Source: Isoalcanivorax pacificus W11-5 (GTDB lineage Bacteria > Pseudomonadota > Gammaproteobacteria > Pseudomonadales > Alcanivoracaceae). Taken from it: a stretch of 64,000 nt of DNA. Location of the stretch: NCBI RefSeq assembly GCF_000299335.2, contig NZ_CP004387.1:1736001-1800000 (forward strand). Direction: 5' to 3'. The notes beneath the pieces are model-generated. The model saw only the letters and a list, made by a program, of their open reading frames with translations, ran no database searches and had not been told where the DNA came from. Shown one piece after another: positions 9,901 through 21,927 of the stretch; the first letter of the stretch is position 1, and each line of letters begins with the position of its first letter. The position numbers and the translations under genes are program-made.

Positions 9901-10816
9901 CATGCAGACGCGCTTCGCCGGCCACGCGGTGGCTGCCATGACGCCCGCGCAGGGCGACGAGGTGCTCACCGGCACCGACTGGGTCTTCGGCACCTTGCCG
10001 CCGGTGAGCGAACTGTCACGCGGCGGGGTGGTGCTGCGCACCTGGCCGGCGCTGGAAGACCGTACCCGCGAGGTGGCGTCAATCCTGTGCGCCAGTGAGG
10101 AAGAGGCGGCCTGGCAACATCGCTGGGGTGTGGCGCGTTTGCTGATGCTGCGACAGGGCGAGCAGGTGCGCATGCTGCGCAAGTTTGCCGGGCAGCAACC
10201 CGGCTTCCAGAAAATGGCGGCGGAGAAATCGGCATTGGCGCGCGGCGTGCTGGACGACGCCTTGCTCAGTGCTACAGCGCTGCATTTCCCTGCGCTGGCA
10301 TCCGTGCGCGATGAATCCGGTTTCCGCGCATTGCTGGCGGCGGGGCGGGGCGATTTCGTCAAGGCTGTTGAGGCGCGGCTGGCCGGCTGGGGTGGGCTGC
10401 TGGCGGCCTATCGGGATATCGCGGCGAGACTCGACAAACAGTTCCCGCTGGCCTGGGCGCATGCCCATCGGGATATCAAGCAGCAACTGGCCGGGCTGTT
10501 CTTTCCCGGTTTCCTGTGCCAGGTGCCGCCGGCGTGGCTGGCCGAGTACCCGCGTTACCTGAAGGCGCTGGCACACCGGCTGGAGCGTCTGGGCGGACAG
10601 ATCGGCCGTGACCGGGCCCAGGTGGCGGAGCTGGAGGCGTTGTGGGCACCGTACCAGGCCCGCGCCGGCGATACGCCGGTCTGGCGCCAGCCGGAGCCGC
10701 TGCTGACCTATCGTTTCCTGCTGGAGGAATATCGTGTCAGCCTGTTTGCCCAGCAACTGGGTACCCGTATGCCCGTGTCGGCCAAGCGGCTGCGGCAGCA
10801 GTGGGAAGCCTGCTGA
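6947..10816 (+). CDS. hrpA: ATP-dependent RNA helicase HrpA
   Basis: A 1289-residue DEAH-box helicase of full HrpA length. Walker A is GETGSGKT (100-107), motif II DEAH (197-200), motif III SAT (229-231), and motif VI lies in QRKGRSGR. The helicase-associated and OB-fold domains follow, with the long C-terminal DUF3418-type region that separates HrpA from the shorter HrpB. In E. coli HrpA processes fimbrial mRNA and helps rescue stalled or collided ribosomes; that role is family knowledge. It is probably co-transcribed with the upstream peptidase gene. Confidence 0.95.
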   Translation: MTTPISEQSPAAQLQALSRQLEHAMQADQPRLRRRLQGLRKRFDARALAQVQQALSASVARRAAREALTPRIDWPDLPVVQCLDELGEAIRHHQVVVVAGETGSGKTTQLPKLCLALGRGRAGMIGHTQPRRLAARAVANRLAEEIDTRVGEMVGFKVRFQDQVSDSTLVKLMTDGMLLAEIQQDRYLDQYDTLIIDEAHERSLNIDFLLGYLQRLLPRRPDLKIIITSATIDHERFAAHFGGAPVMEVSGRTYPVEVRYRDNAEEGERDLRREVEEVLREIEREERGQVPPARDVLVFLSGERDIRELHHHLRRCDFRDTEFLPLYARLTQQEQHRVFALHRGRRVVLSTNVAETSLTVPGIRYVIDAGTARISRYSVHSKVQRLPVEPVSQASAEQRKGRSGRVMPGICYRLYSEADFLSRPAFTDPEIRRTNLAAVILQMADLGLGELEDFPFIDAPDGRLVRDGYRLLEELGAIDGRTLSAVGRQLARLPLDPRLGRMVLRAADTGALREVLIIVAALSVQDPRERPHDQQQQADQAHQPFTDKQSDFVFFLTLWQWAETQREALTRNQYEKLLKKTFLSPTRMREWRDTHHQLLLLCREMKLPFAQTDASSEAVHRALLAGLLGQVIKRTEEGEWLSTRNRKPVIWPGSALSKSKASWLMAAELIDTSRLFARCVAQIQPEWIEQEGAHLVKRQYVEPYWSKKHGAVWAREQVSLFGLLLVAGRRVSYGAQHPELARELMIREGLVAGELPREPDFVRANRALRAELEEFEHKLRRRDLLADEEQCFAFYDARLPAGLYSLRHLESWCRRASDAERQALRMTRADLLVRDPGLGQNAFPDHLDVGELRLPLSYSFDPSGSRDGVTLNVPVTVLNQLSLERLDWLVPGLLRDKLEALLRGLPKAQRRHFVPVPDYVAALLEVLTPGDTPLLPALTRELARMTGVRIELEAWQAVTLPPHLQFNLRVTDGEQVLAEGRDLAAMQTRFAGHAVAAMTPAQGDEVLTGTDWVFGTLPPVSELSRGGVVLRTWPALEDRTREVASILCASEEEAAWQHRWGVARLLMLRQGEQVRMLRKFAGQQPGFQKMAAEKSALARGVLDDALLSATALHFPALASVRDESGFRALLAAGRGDFVKAVEARLAGWGGLLAAYRDIAARLDKQFPLAWAHAHRDIKQQLAGLFFPGFLCQVPPAWLAEYPRYLKALAHRLERLGGQIGRDRAQVAELEALWAPYQARAGDTPVWRQPEPLLTYRFLLEEYRVSLFAQQLGTRMPVSAKRLRQQWEAC

Positions 10817-10862
10817 GGGGACGGACGGGCCGGAAGGATCAGGCAATCCCCGCACTGGCACT

Positions 10863-10891
10863 TTGCCTATCGTGGCGCGAGCGGTGATAAT
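10863..10891 (+). promoter_or_regulatory. sigma70-like promoter for the FabH-like gene
   Basis: TTGCCT (10863-10868) and GATAAT (10886-10891) are separated by 17 bases and lie about 65 bases ahead of the GTG start, after the end of hrpA. Confidence 0.5.
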
Positions 10892-10959
10892 CTGCCGCTA
10901 CGACTTTCAGCCGGTGGGCCGTTACCTCCCCCGTCGGCCTTAGCGCGAGGACCGATTCA

Positions 10960-12093
10960 GTGACACAGCAGGCAGTAGTGATCAGCGGCACCGGATTGTG
11001 GACGCCGACACTGTCCATCAGCAACGACGAGCTGGTGGCCTCTTTCAACCGTTATGTCGAGCTCTATAACGCCGAACATGCCGCTGAGATCGAGGCCGGC
11101 GAACGGGTTGCGCTGCAACCTTCCAGTGCAGAATTCATCGAGAAAGCCTCCGGCATCAAGCAACGCTACGTGCTCGACAAAGAGGGCGTGCTGGACCCCG
11201 AGCGCATGGCACCGCGTATTGCCGAGCGCTCCGACGACGAGATGTCGGTGCAGGCCGAGATGGCCGTGAAGGCGATCCAGCAGGCGCTGGACAATGCCGG
11301 CCGCACGCCGGCCGATGTGGATGCGATTCTGGTGGCCTGTTCCAACATGCAGCGCCCGTACCCGGCCATGGCGATCGAGATCCAGCATTACCTCGGCATG
11401 GAACGCGGCTGGGGTTACGACATGAACGTGGCCTGCTCTGCCGCCACCTTCGGCTTGCAGGCCGCCAGCGATGCGATCCGCTCCGGCAACGCCCGCTGCG
11501 TGGTGGTGGTGAACCCGGAAATCTGTTCCGGCCACCTGGCCTGGGAAGACCGCGACTGCCATTTTATTTTTGGTGACGTGGCCACGGCGCTGGTGCTGGA
11601 AGCAAAAGGCGATGCCAGCTCGGACAATCAATGGGAAATTCTCGGCACCCGCCTGCAGACCAAATTCTCGAACAACATCCGCAATAATTTCGGTTTTCTC
11701 AACCGGGCTGATGAGCGCGGCATCGGCCAGCGCGACAAGCTGTTCCGCCAGGAAGGCCGCAAGGTGTTCAAGGAAGTGTGCCCGATGGTGGCTGAACAGA
11801 TCAGCGGGCATATCGGCGACATGGCGATCAGCGCAGAACAACTGCGCCGGATGTGGCTGCACCAGGCCAACCTGGGCATGAACCAGTTTATCGCCCGCCG
11901 CGTGCTGGGCCGTGATGCCACCGAAGAAGAAGCGCCGGTGATTCTGAACGAATACGCCAATACCAGTTCGGCGGGTTCGATCATTGCGTTCCACAAGTAC
12001 AACCGCGACCTGGCGGTGGGGGATGTGGGGGTGATTTGTTCGTTCGGGGCGGGGTATTCGATTGGGTCGGTGGTGGTGAAGAAAAAGGTCTGA
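10960..12093 (+). CDS. beta-ketoacyl-ACP synthase III-like enzyme (FabH superfamily)
   Basis: A 377-residue thiolase-fold condensing enzyme with the FabH triad: Cys159 in [10 protein letters not shown], His301 in [10 protein letters not shown] and Asn334 in EYANTSSAG. At 377 residues it is longer than E. coli FabH (317) and, from memory, resembles the Pseudomonas aeruginosa PA3286 group, which condenses octanoyl-CoA with malonyl-ACP and feeds beta-oxidation intermediates into fatty acid synthesis; that match is inference. A GTG start is preceded by GCGAGGA. The gene is monocistronic, with its own promoter and a strong terminator. Its stop lies in a heptamer repeat. Confidence 0.82.
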   Translation: MTQQAVVISGTGLWTPTLSISNDELVASFNRYVELYNAEHAAEIEAGERVALQPSSAEFIEKASGIKQRYVLDKEGVLDPERMAPRIAERSDDEMSVQAEMAVKAIQQALDNAGRTPADVDAILVACSNMQRPYPAMAIEIQHYLGMERGWGYDMNVACSAATFGLQAASDAIRSGNARCVVVVNPEICSGHLAWEDRDCHFIFGDVATALVLEAKGDASSDNQWEILGTRLQTKFSNNIRNNFGFLNRADERGIGQRDKLFRQEGRKVFKEVCPMVAEQISGHIGDMAISAEQLRRMWLHQANLGMNQFIARRVLGRDATEEEAPVILNEYANTSSAGSIIAFHKYNRDLAVGDVGVICSFGAGYSIGSVVVKKKV

Positions 12094-12111
12094 CGTCGGA
12101 CGTCGGACGCT
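12087..12111 (+). repeat. left arm of mirrored GACGTCK heptamer repeat
   Basis: After GGTC come two GACGTCG units and a terminal GACGCT. The FabH-like gene's TGA stop lies within it. The same pattern, inverted, forms the end of the facing czcA gene at 12166-12197. Confidence 0.7.
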
Positions 12112-12129
12112 CAAGATCAAAACACAAAA

Positions 12130-12159
12130 CCGGGGAGCGCAGAGGCTCCCCGGTTTTTT
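12130..12159. terminator. bidirectional rho-independent terminator
   Basis: Stem CCGGGGAGC/GCTCCCCGG with a short loop is followed by six T on the plus strand; on the minus strand the same stem is followed by a T-rich stretch. It separates the convergent FabH-like and czcA genes. Confidence 0.9.
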
Positions 12160-12165
12160 CTTTTT

Positions 12166-16525
<4,360 letters not shown>

Positions 16526-16529
<4 letters not shown>

Positions 16530-17824
16530 GGTGTGATCTCCTGCGCGCCGGTGCCGGCGAAATCCAGGCCGGTCAGGCGTTCCAGTTCGTTGCGTTGCTG
16601 ATGAAAGCGCGCGGCCAGATCAATGGCGCGCTGTTCCAGGGCGAGCTGTTCCTGCTGTGCGTTGATCAGCGTCAGCAGGCTGTAGCGGCCGGCGCCATAG
16701 CCGGCTTCGATATCGCGGTACAGCGTGCGCGCCAGCGGCAGGGCGTCGTCGTCGATCAGCGCCAGTTCCTCGCGGATCAGGGACAGGGAGCGGTACAGCG
16801 CTTCCAGCGTTGCCACCAGCTCGATGCGGCGCGCGTCCAGGCGCGCGCGGCTTTCGGCCAGCTCGGCCTCGGTGCGGGCAATGTTGCCGCGGTTGGGGTT
16901 GCGCAGGTTCAGGGGCGTGGAGAAGCCGAGCAGCAGTGTGTTCTCGTCGTTCAGGCGCGCATGCCGTGCGCCGACGGAGACGGTGATATCGCGGCTGCCT
17001 TCGGCCTGCGCCAGCCGCGCCCGGGCTTCGCGCAGACGGGTTTCGCTGGCCAGCCGCAGCAGGTCGGGTGCCTGTTCCAGCCGCGTGCGCACCTGCGAGA
17101 GCGGTGGCAGTGCCGGAAGCGGGCGCAGGGCGCTGGCCGGGCGCAGGTGGGCGGCGCCGGTGTCTCCCCACAGTGCAGCCAGTTGCTGGCTGGCGCTGTC
17201 GCGTTCCACCTCGGCGCGGCGGCGTGCGATATCCGCCTGACGGGTGGCCAGGGTAAGCCGGGTCAGTTCTGCATCGGGCGCTGCGCCGGCGCGCACGCGA
17301 CGGCGGGCGGCCTGCTCGGCCTGCCCGGCCAGCGCCAGGGTCCGCCCGGCGAGTGCCACCCGTGCCTGCGTTTCGGTGAGCGTGATATAGCGGCGGACCG
17401 CTTCGCCCAGCACCTCCAGCCGTGCCTGCTCAAAGGCCTGCCTTTCGCTGTCGAGGGCCAGGCTGGCCACGTCCGTGCGTTGCCGGCGTTTGTCGCCGAG
17501 TTCGATCAGCTGGCTCAGCGCCAGCGTGATCTCGGCGCCGTTGATGCCATCAGATGGCGCGTCGCCGGCCAGGTTCTCCACTTCCACGGACAACGCCGTC
17601 TGTGGCCGCAGGCCGGCCTGCAATACGGCGGCGTCGGCGGCGCGCAGCCGGTGCGGGTATGCCGCCAGGCCGGGGTTCTGTTCAAGGGTCTTGCCCAGCA
17701 CTTCCCGCAGGGAAATGAGAGCGGTGTCAGCGGTCGGGCTGGTGGCCGCGTAGGCGGTGCCGGTGATCAGCCAGACCATCAGTGCTGGCGCGCACAGGCG
17801 CCAGCCACGCAATGGGTTCTGCAT
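16526..17824 (-). CDS. czcC: CzcC-type outer membrane efflux channel (TolC family)
   Basis: A 432-residue protein with a signal peptide ending near GTAYA, then two repeats of long amphipathic helices rich in Ala, Arg, Glu and Leu, as in TolC-family exit ducts. I start it at ATG 17824, eight bases after GGGAGA; a TTG six codons earlier would lack that spacing. It lies first among the three pump genes and is preceded by the His/Cys-rich leader gene. Confidence 0.88.
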
Positions 17825-17889
17825 CGGGGTCTCCCGGTTCAACAGTCAGTGACGCGCGCCCGGCAATGACGGCGCGGTCGCGTAACGGA

Positions 17890-18249
17890 TCAGCTCAGGA
17901 GGGTGTGATCGGGAGGCGGAACCGGAGGTTGGCTGGTATGGGAGTCGTGCCGTGGGGCAGGTTGTGCCTGCCAGGGGTGTCCGGGGTCGATGGTGGACAG
18001 CAGCAGGCCGGGCAGCGGCGTGGCCAGCGGGCTGTGCTGGTGACAGCAGTGGTGATGGTGGCAGTCATAGCCGCCGGCGGTATGGTCGGTATGCCCGGCG
18101 GTGTCATCGAGGTGGAGCAGATAGTGCTGTGCGTCGCCATCATCCAGCGCCGCCCGGGCCGGTTCGCTGACCACCATGACCGCGTTCACCAGCATGAACA
18201 ATGCCAGTGCAAGTGCAGTCAGTAATCGGGCCGGGGCACGGGTGGACAT
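17890..18249 (-). CDS. small secreted His/Cys-rich protein, CzcI-like position
   Basis: A 119-residue protein with an N-terminal hydrophobic segment (residues 9-33, LLTALALALFMLVNAVMVV) that is a signal peptide or anchor, then a short metal-binding cluster DCHHHHCCHQH near residues 62-72 and a Pro-rich tail. It is the first gene behind the MerR-type promoter and precedes czcC, the place occupied in other czc operons by czcI-like genes that modulate induction. Sequence identity to CzcI cannot be claimed by eye. No strong ribosome binding site is seen, so the start is tentative. Confidence 0.6.
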   Translation of the reverse strand: MSTRAPARLLTALALALFMLVNAVMVVSEPARAALDDGDAQHYLLHLDDTAGHTDHTAGGYDCHHHHCCHQHSPLATPLPGLLLSTIDPGHPWQAQPAPRHDSHTSQPPVPPPDHTLLS

Positions 18250-18298
18250 GATCAGGAACCGTTTTCAGATGAGCGTTGATACTAGTACAGCAGACCGG

Positions 18299-18329
18299 AG
18301 CATAAAAGCTGTAGTGGCTGGAGGTTCAA
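18299..18329 (-). promoter_or_regulatory. MerR/CadR-type promoter-operator of the czc operon
   Basis: On the minus strand TTGAAC (18324-18329) and TATGCT (18299-18304) are separated by 19 bases, the over-long spacer typical of promoters activated by MerR-family metal regulators. The spacer contains an imperfect dyad around TAGTGGCT, the core known from CadR/PbrR operators. No merR-type gene is in the window, so the regulator must be elsewhere. Confidence 0.65.
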
Positions 18330-18504
18330 GGCTCCGCCGGAAAAAACCAGGAATTCTGATCACATACCCGGTAGGACCGGAGTAACCCGTCAGGAAAAAA
18401 GTCAGTATGACATCCGATACAGCGGAACAGGGCGGTACACCGCCTGCCGAAGCCAGTGCGTTCCAAATAACGCGCCACGTTCCAACTGGATGAAGGAGAG
18501 TGTT

Positions 18505-18729
18505 ATGCAATCCGTGAAACGCTACAGCCCGATGGCCCTGCTGGCCGCGCTGGCGCTGGTGATGTCCGTTCTGTTCGCCCCCGCGGCCCAGGCCGCCGCG
18601 CCCACCGTCGGCGCCACGGCGCAGGATCTGGCCCAGCCTCTGCAGGCCGGGGATGATTACGGTGACGACAAGGACGATGAAGATCGCGATGACCAGCGCG
18701 ATGGCGGCACCGGCCAGCCGGGCTGGTAA
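18505..18729 (+). CDS. small secreted Asp-rich protein
   Basis: A 74-residue protein: signal peptide (residues 1-30, hydrophobic core LLAALALVMSVLF, cleavage after AQAA), then a short mature part dominated by acidic residues (GDDYGDDKDDEDRDDQRD). AAGGAG 12 bases upstream of ATG 18505 supports this start; the ATG at 18490 would lack a site. The acidic run could bind divalent cations but no family is recognised. It stands between the czc promoter and hvfA and ends in its own hairpin. Confidence 0.6.
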   Translation: MQSVKRYSPMALLAALALVMSVLFAPAAQAAAPTVGATAQDLAQPLQAGDDYGDDKDDEDRDDQRDGGTGQPGW

Positions 18730-18751
18730 GCCCGATCGCTGATCTGTCCCT

Positions 18752-18782
18752 GACACAACCCGGCCTGGCGCCGGGTTGTGTC
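18752..18782 (+). terminator. 13-bp hairpin after the Asp-rich gene
   Basis: GACACAACCCGGC pairs perfectly with GCCGGGTTGTGTC over a five-base loop. There is no T tract behind it, so termination may need Rho, or the stem may stabilise the 3' end. Confidence 0.5.
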
Positions 18783-18907
18783 GTATTCGGTGCTGACACA
18801 CCGTTCACGGTGCTTGTTGTCAGGTAGGGGCTCTGGCAGAGTCATTCGGGGCAGTGCCATCAGGTGTCACCGAAGGACAGCCTGCCGGAAAGGATATGCC
18901 GGGTCGT

Positions 18908-18934
18908 TGTAACATTCCTGGACACGGTGCATCT
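18908..18934 (+). promoter_or_regulatory. possible ECF-type promoter of hvfABC
   Basis: TGTAAC (18908-18913) followed after 16 bases by CATCT (18930-18934) resembles promoters read by ECF sigma factors, which control many related bufferin operons. The match is weak and no sigma factor gene is present in the window. Confidence 0.3.
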
Positions 18935-18992
18935 GTTCAAGGTGCGGGCAGTGCAGCCGCCATCCGACCAATGATTATCAAGGAGATCGACC

Positions 18993-19256
18993 ATGTCCAA
19001 GTTCTCGAAACTGAACCCGCTGGCGGCCACTCTGGGCGCTGCTGTGATGGCGTCCGCGTTTGCCATGCCGGCGCAGGCCGACCAGAACCCGTTCGCTGCC
19101 GATGATCTGGCGGCGGGCTACCAACTGGCCGATAACCACGATGGCGGTGAGGGCAAGTGTGGTGAAGGCAAATGTGGCGAAGGTTCTTGTGGTGAAGACA
19201 AAGATGGCAAAGATGGTGAAGGCAAATGCGGCGAAGGCAAGTGCGGTTCTGCCTGA
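18993..19256 (+). CDS. hvfA: HvfA/bufferin-like RiPP precursor with EGKCG repeats
   Basis: An 87-residue precursor. Residues 1-29 form a Sec signal peptide (cleavage after MPAQA), followed by a short acidic spacer and a Cys-rich core with five repeats: EGKCG at 53-57, 58-62, 76-80 and 81-85, and EGSCG at 63-67. EGKCG is the motif that DUF692 enzymes modify in Haemophilus HvfA (oxazolin), converting Cys into a heterocycle plus thioamide-type group that binds copper. AAGGAG at 18980-18985 fixes the start. The modification enzyme and its partner follow directly, so this is almost certainly the substrate. The product is expected to be a periplasmic or secreted copper chelator. Confidence 0.88.
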   Translation: MSKFSKLNPLAATLGAAVMASAFAMPAQADQNPFAADDLAAGYQLADNHDGGEGKCGEGKCGEGSCGEDKDGKDGEGKCGEGKCGSA

Positions 19257-19313
19257 TCCAGTGCATTGAGCGACACCCTTGAATACCGTCTTTGCACAGA
19301 GAGAGCACCGGTA

Positions 19314-20186
19314 ATGATGACGGCAGACGTCCCGCTCAGCGGTGCCGGTCTCGGTCTGCGGCGGGCCCTGATGGGCCCGCTTGCAGAGGCGCCAGAGCTC
19401 GCTGGCGCCATCGATTTCATGGAAGTGGCCCCGGAAAACTGGGCCCGGCTGGGTGGCCGGCTGCGGCGCCAGTTCAGCGAATTTACCGAACGTTATCCCT
19501 TCGTCTGCCACGGCCTGTCACTGTCTCTGGGCAGCCCGTCGCCACTGGATTTTGAATTTCTGGCCGACGTGCGTGATTTCCTGCGCGAGCACAAGGTGCG
19601 CTGCTACACCGAGCACCTGAGCTACTGCAGCGACGACGGCCATCTGTATGACCTGATGCCGATGCCGTTCACTGAAGAAGCGGTGCACTATGCCGCAGGC
19701 CGTATCCGTCAGGTGCAGGATTTCCTCGGCCAGCGCATTGGCATTGAACACGTGAGTTACTACGCTGCACCGGGCGGTGTGGCAGCGCAGCAACTGAGCG
19801 AACTGGAATTCGTCAACGCAGTACTGGCAGAGGCCGACTGCGGATTGCTGCTGGATGTGAACAATGCCTACGTCAACGGCATCAACCACGGTTACGACGC
19901 CGCCGACTTCATTCGTGGCCTGCCCGGCGAGCGCATCATGTACCTGCATGTCGCCGGTCATTATGACGAAGCAGACGACCTGAAAGTCGACACCCATGGC
20001 AGCAACGTGATCGAGCCGGTGTGGTCGCTGCTGGATTTGGCCTATCGCACGCACGGCGTCAAACCGACGCTGCTGGAGCGCGATTTCAATTTTCCCGAAC
20101 TGCCGGCACTGCTGGCCGAGGTTCAGCGTATCCGTGCTGCCCAGCAACAGGCGGAAGGCCGCCCGCGCCGGGAGGCGCGCCAGTGA
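19314..20186 (+). CDS. hvfB: DUF692 multinuclear non-heme iron oxidase HvfB/BufB
   Basis: A 290-residue TIM-barrel DUF692 (MNIO) enzyme. Conserved pieces with likely iron ligands are [10 protein letters not shown] (His66), TEHLSY (Glu100, His101), IGIEHVSYY (Glu145), [11 protein letters not shown] (Asp181, Asn184), HVAGH (His212, His216), DTHGSNV (Asp227, His228) and LLERDFNFP (Glu255). Family members use a di- or tri-iron centre and O2 to turn precursor Cys residues into thiooxazole- or oxazolone/thioamide-type groups. I use ATG 19314; a TTG at 19266 is also in frame but poorly placed. The end overlaps hvfC by four bases (GTGA). Confidence 0.9.
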   Translation: MMTADVPLSGAGLGLRRALMGPLAEAPELAGAIDFMEVAPENWARLGGRLRRQFSEFTERYPFVCHGLSLSLGSPSPLDFEFLADVRDFLREHKVRCYTEHLSYCSDDGHLYDLMPMPFTEEAVHYAAGRIRQVQDFLGQRIGIEHVSYYAAPGGVAAQQLSELEFVNAVLAEADCGLLLDVNNAYVNGINHGYDAADFIRGLPGERIMYLHVAGHYDEADDLKVDTHGSNVIEPVWSLLDLAYRTHGVKPTLLERDFNFPELPALLAEVQRIRAAQQQAEGRPRREARQ

Positions 20187-20971
20187 GCGAGGCGGCATTC
20201 CAGGCCATCCAGCGCCGCTTTGCCGCCCATCTGCGGGACCCGGACAACGCACCGGCGCCGCCGGTGGAAGCGCGCCGCCTGCAGATCTATCGCGATCTGT
20301 TTTTCAACAACGTTGAAAATTTCCTGCGGCTGGGGTTTCCGGTGCTGCACCGGTTGCTGCCGGCGGCGCGCTGGCAGGCACTGGCGCGGGCGTTCCTGGC
20401 ACGGCACCGCTGCCAGTCTCCGTACTTCCGCGATATTTCCCGCGAGTTTGTGACCTTCCTGACGTCCGACGCCTACACGCCGGCACCGGAAGACCCGCCT
20501 TTTCTGAAAGAGCTGGCGCATTACGAATGGATGGAACTGGTGCTCGACACCAGCGAAGAAACCCTGCCGGAGAGCGGCTTTAACCCGGACGGGGATCTGC
20601 TGGTGGGTGCACCGGTGCTATCGCCGCTGGCCTGTGTGCTGAGCTATCACTGGCCGGTGCATCACATCGGCCCGGCCTGCCAGCCGCAGGCGCCACTGCC
20701 GCAGCCGGTGTGGTTGTTGATCTACCGCGATGCGGAGGACCGGGTGCGGTTCATGGAAATCAATGCCGTCACGGCCCGGTTGCTGGCGCTGATACCGGCG
20801 GCACCGCTGCACAGCGGCCGTCAGCTGCTGGCGACCCTGGCCGGCGAGTTGGGGCAGCCGGAAGACACGGTGCTGCGCCATGGCGCGGACCTGCTGGCAA
20901 GGCTGCGCGAGCGTGGCATTCTGCTGGGCACGCGGCTGGAAGAGGTGGGGCGGCTGGCCCGTGACGAATGA
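20183..20971 (+). CDS. hvfC: DUF2063 partner protein HvfC/BufC
   Basis: A 262-residue protein starting at GTG 20183, overlapping the hvfB stop. The N-terminal half is a DUF2063 domain ([18 protein letters not shown], then [15 protein letters not shown]), annotated elsewhere as a putative DNA-binding domain but in MNIO pathways acting as the partner that brings the precursor to the enzyme. The C-terminal half resembles the winged-helix-like part seen in bufferin partners. No DoxX-type hvfD gene follows; mlaA comes next. Confidence 0.88.
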   Translation: MSEAAFQAIQRRFAAHLRDPDNAPAPPVEARRLQIYRDLFFNNVENFLRLGFPVLHRLLPAARWQALARAFLARHRCQSPYFRDISREFVTFLTSDAYTPAPEDPPFLKELAHYEWMELVLDTSEETLPESGFNPDGDLLVGAPVLSPLACVLSYHWPVHHIGPACQPQAPLPQPVWLLIYRDAEDRVRFMEINAVTARLLALIPAAPLHSGRQLLATLAGELGQPEDTVLRHGADLLARLRERGILLGTRLEEVGRLARDE

Positions 20972-21001
20972 TGCCCTGGCGGTAGCAGCCTGATGTGGCA
21001 G

Positions 21002-21010
21002 TGCTATACT
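21002..21010 (+). promoter_or_regulatory. extended -10 promoter element of mlaA
   Basis: TGCTATACT is an extended -10 box (TGn plus TATACT) about 30 bases ahead of the mlaA start. No good -35 is seen, which is normal for this promoter class. Confidence 0.5.
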
Positions 21011-21041
21011 GCGCCGGTCGTAAAACAGGCCCGGAGGCCAT

Positions 21042-21848
21042 GTGTTGGCGTTTCTGCAAAGATTCAGGGATGAACGGATTGGCCTGCTGCTGGCGCTACC
21101 GCTGGTGCTGACCGCCTTGCCGGCGCAGGCGGATTATGACCAGGCGGTGCGTGCTGCGAACGAAGGGCAGCGCTATCAGGCCGTGGCACATCCCAACGAC
21201 CCCTGGGAAAAACTCAACCGCAAGATCTTCGGCTTTAACGAGACCGTCGATACCTATACCGCCAAGCCGGCAGCGAAAGCCTACCGCAAAGTGGTGCCCG
21301 GTTTTATCCGCACCCCCATCGGCAATTTCTTTGACAACCTGCGTGACCTGCGCAGCGGCGTAAACAACATGCTGCAATGGCGCTGGCGTGATGCCGGCCA
21401 GAACCTGGGCCGCTTCGGCGTCAACACCACGCTGGGCGTGGGCGGGCTGTTCGATGTGGCCAGCGATGTGGCGCTGGAGCGTCGCAGCAGCGATTTCGGC
21501 ATCACGCTGGCGCGCTGGGGCGCACCGCAGGGGCCGTACATGGTGCTGCCGCTGCTGGGCCCGTCCACCGTGCGCGACACCGTGGGCATGATTCCCGACG
21601 ATTACCTGGCCTTCCGGCGCTATATGGACCACGATCTGACGTCCTGGACCGTGCTGGCGCTGTATGCGCTGGACCTGCGGGCGGAAGTGCTGGATTACGA
21701 GGCGGCGATTTCCGGCGACCGCTATAACTTCCTGCGGGATTTCTATCTCAACAGCCGCGCCATGGCGGCGGGCACTTACAGTGCCGACGACGATTTCGAG
21801 TTCGGGAGTGATCTGGAAGCGCAGGAATGGGACGAGGACGACTGGTAA
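21042..21848 (+). CDS. mlaA: MlaA/VacJ family phospholipid transport protein, no lipobox
   Basis: A 268-residue protein with the MlaA signature: NDPWEKLNRKIFGFNETVD near the N-terminus, FFDNLRDLRSGVNNMLQWRW, RFGVNTTLGVGGLFDVA and WGAPQGPYMVLPLLGPS. MlaA withdraws phospholipids from the outer leaflet of the outer membrane and passes them to MlaC. The N-terminus is a plain signal peptide ending PAQA-D with no Cys, so it is not a lipoprotein as in E. coli. The acidic tail ends QEWDEDDW. Start is uncertain: GTG 21042 or TTG 21045 behind GGAGG. Confidence 0.9.
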   Translation: MLAFLQRFRDERIGLLLALPLVLTALPAQADYDQAVRAANEGQRYQAVAHPNDPWEKLNRKIFGFNETVDTYTAKPAAKAYRKVVPGFIRTPIGNFFDNLRDLRSGVNNMLQWRWRDAGQNLGRFGVNTTLGVGGLFDVASDVALERRSSDFGITLARWGAPQGPYMVLPLLGPSTVRDTVGMIPDDYLAFRRYMDHDLTSWTVLALYALDLRAEVLDYEAAISGDRYNFLRDFYLNSRAMAAGTYSADDDFEFGSDLEAQEWDEDDW

Positions 21849-21927
21849 GGCCGTCGTCCTGCCCCCCTTTCTTTGTCAGGCATTGTTCGCGCGGTGGCGC
21901 CGGTGATCCCGGTGGCCACCGACGTGG

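Noticed and set aside
18340-18372. Second CRP-like half site (GATCACAT)
   Set aside because: Only one half matches; the other arm is absent.
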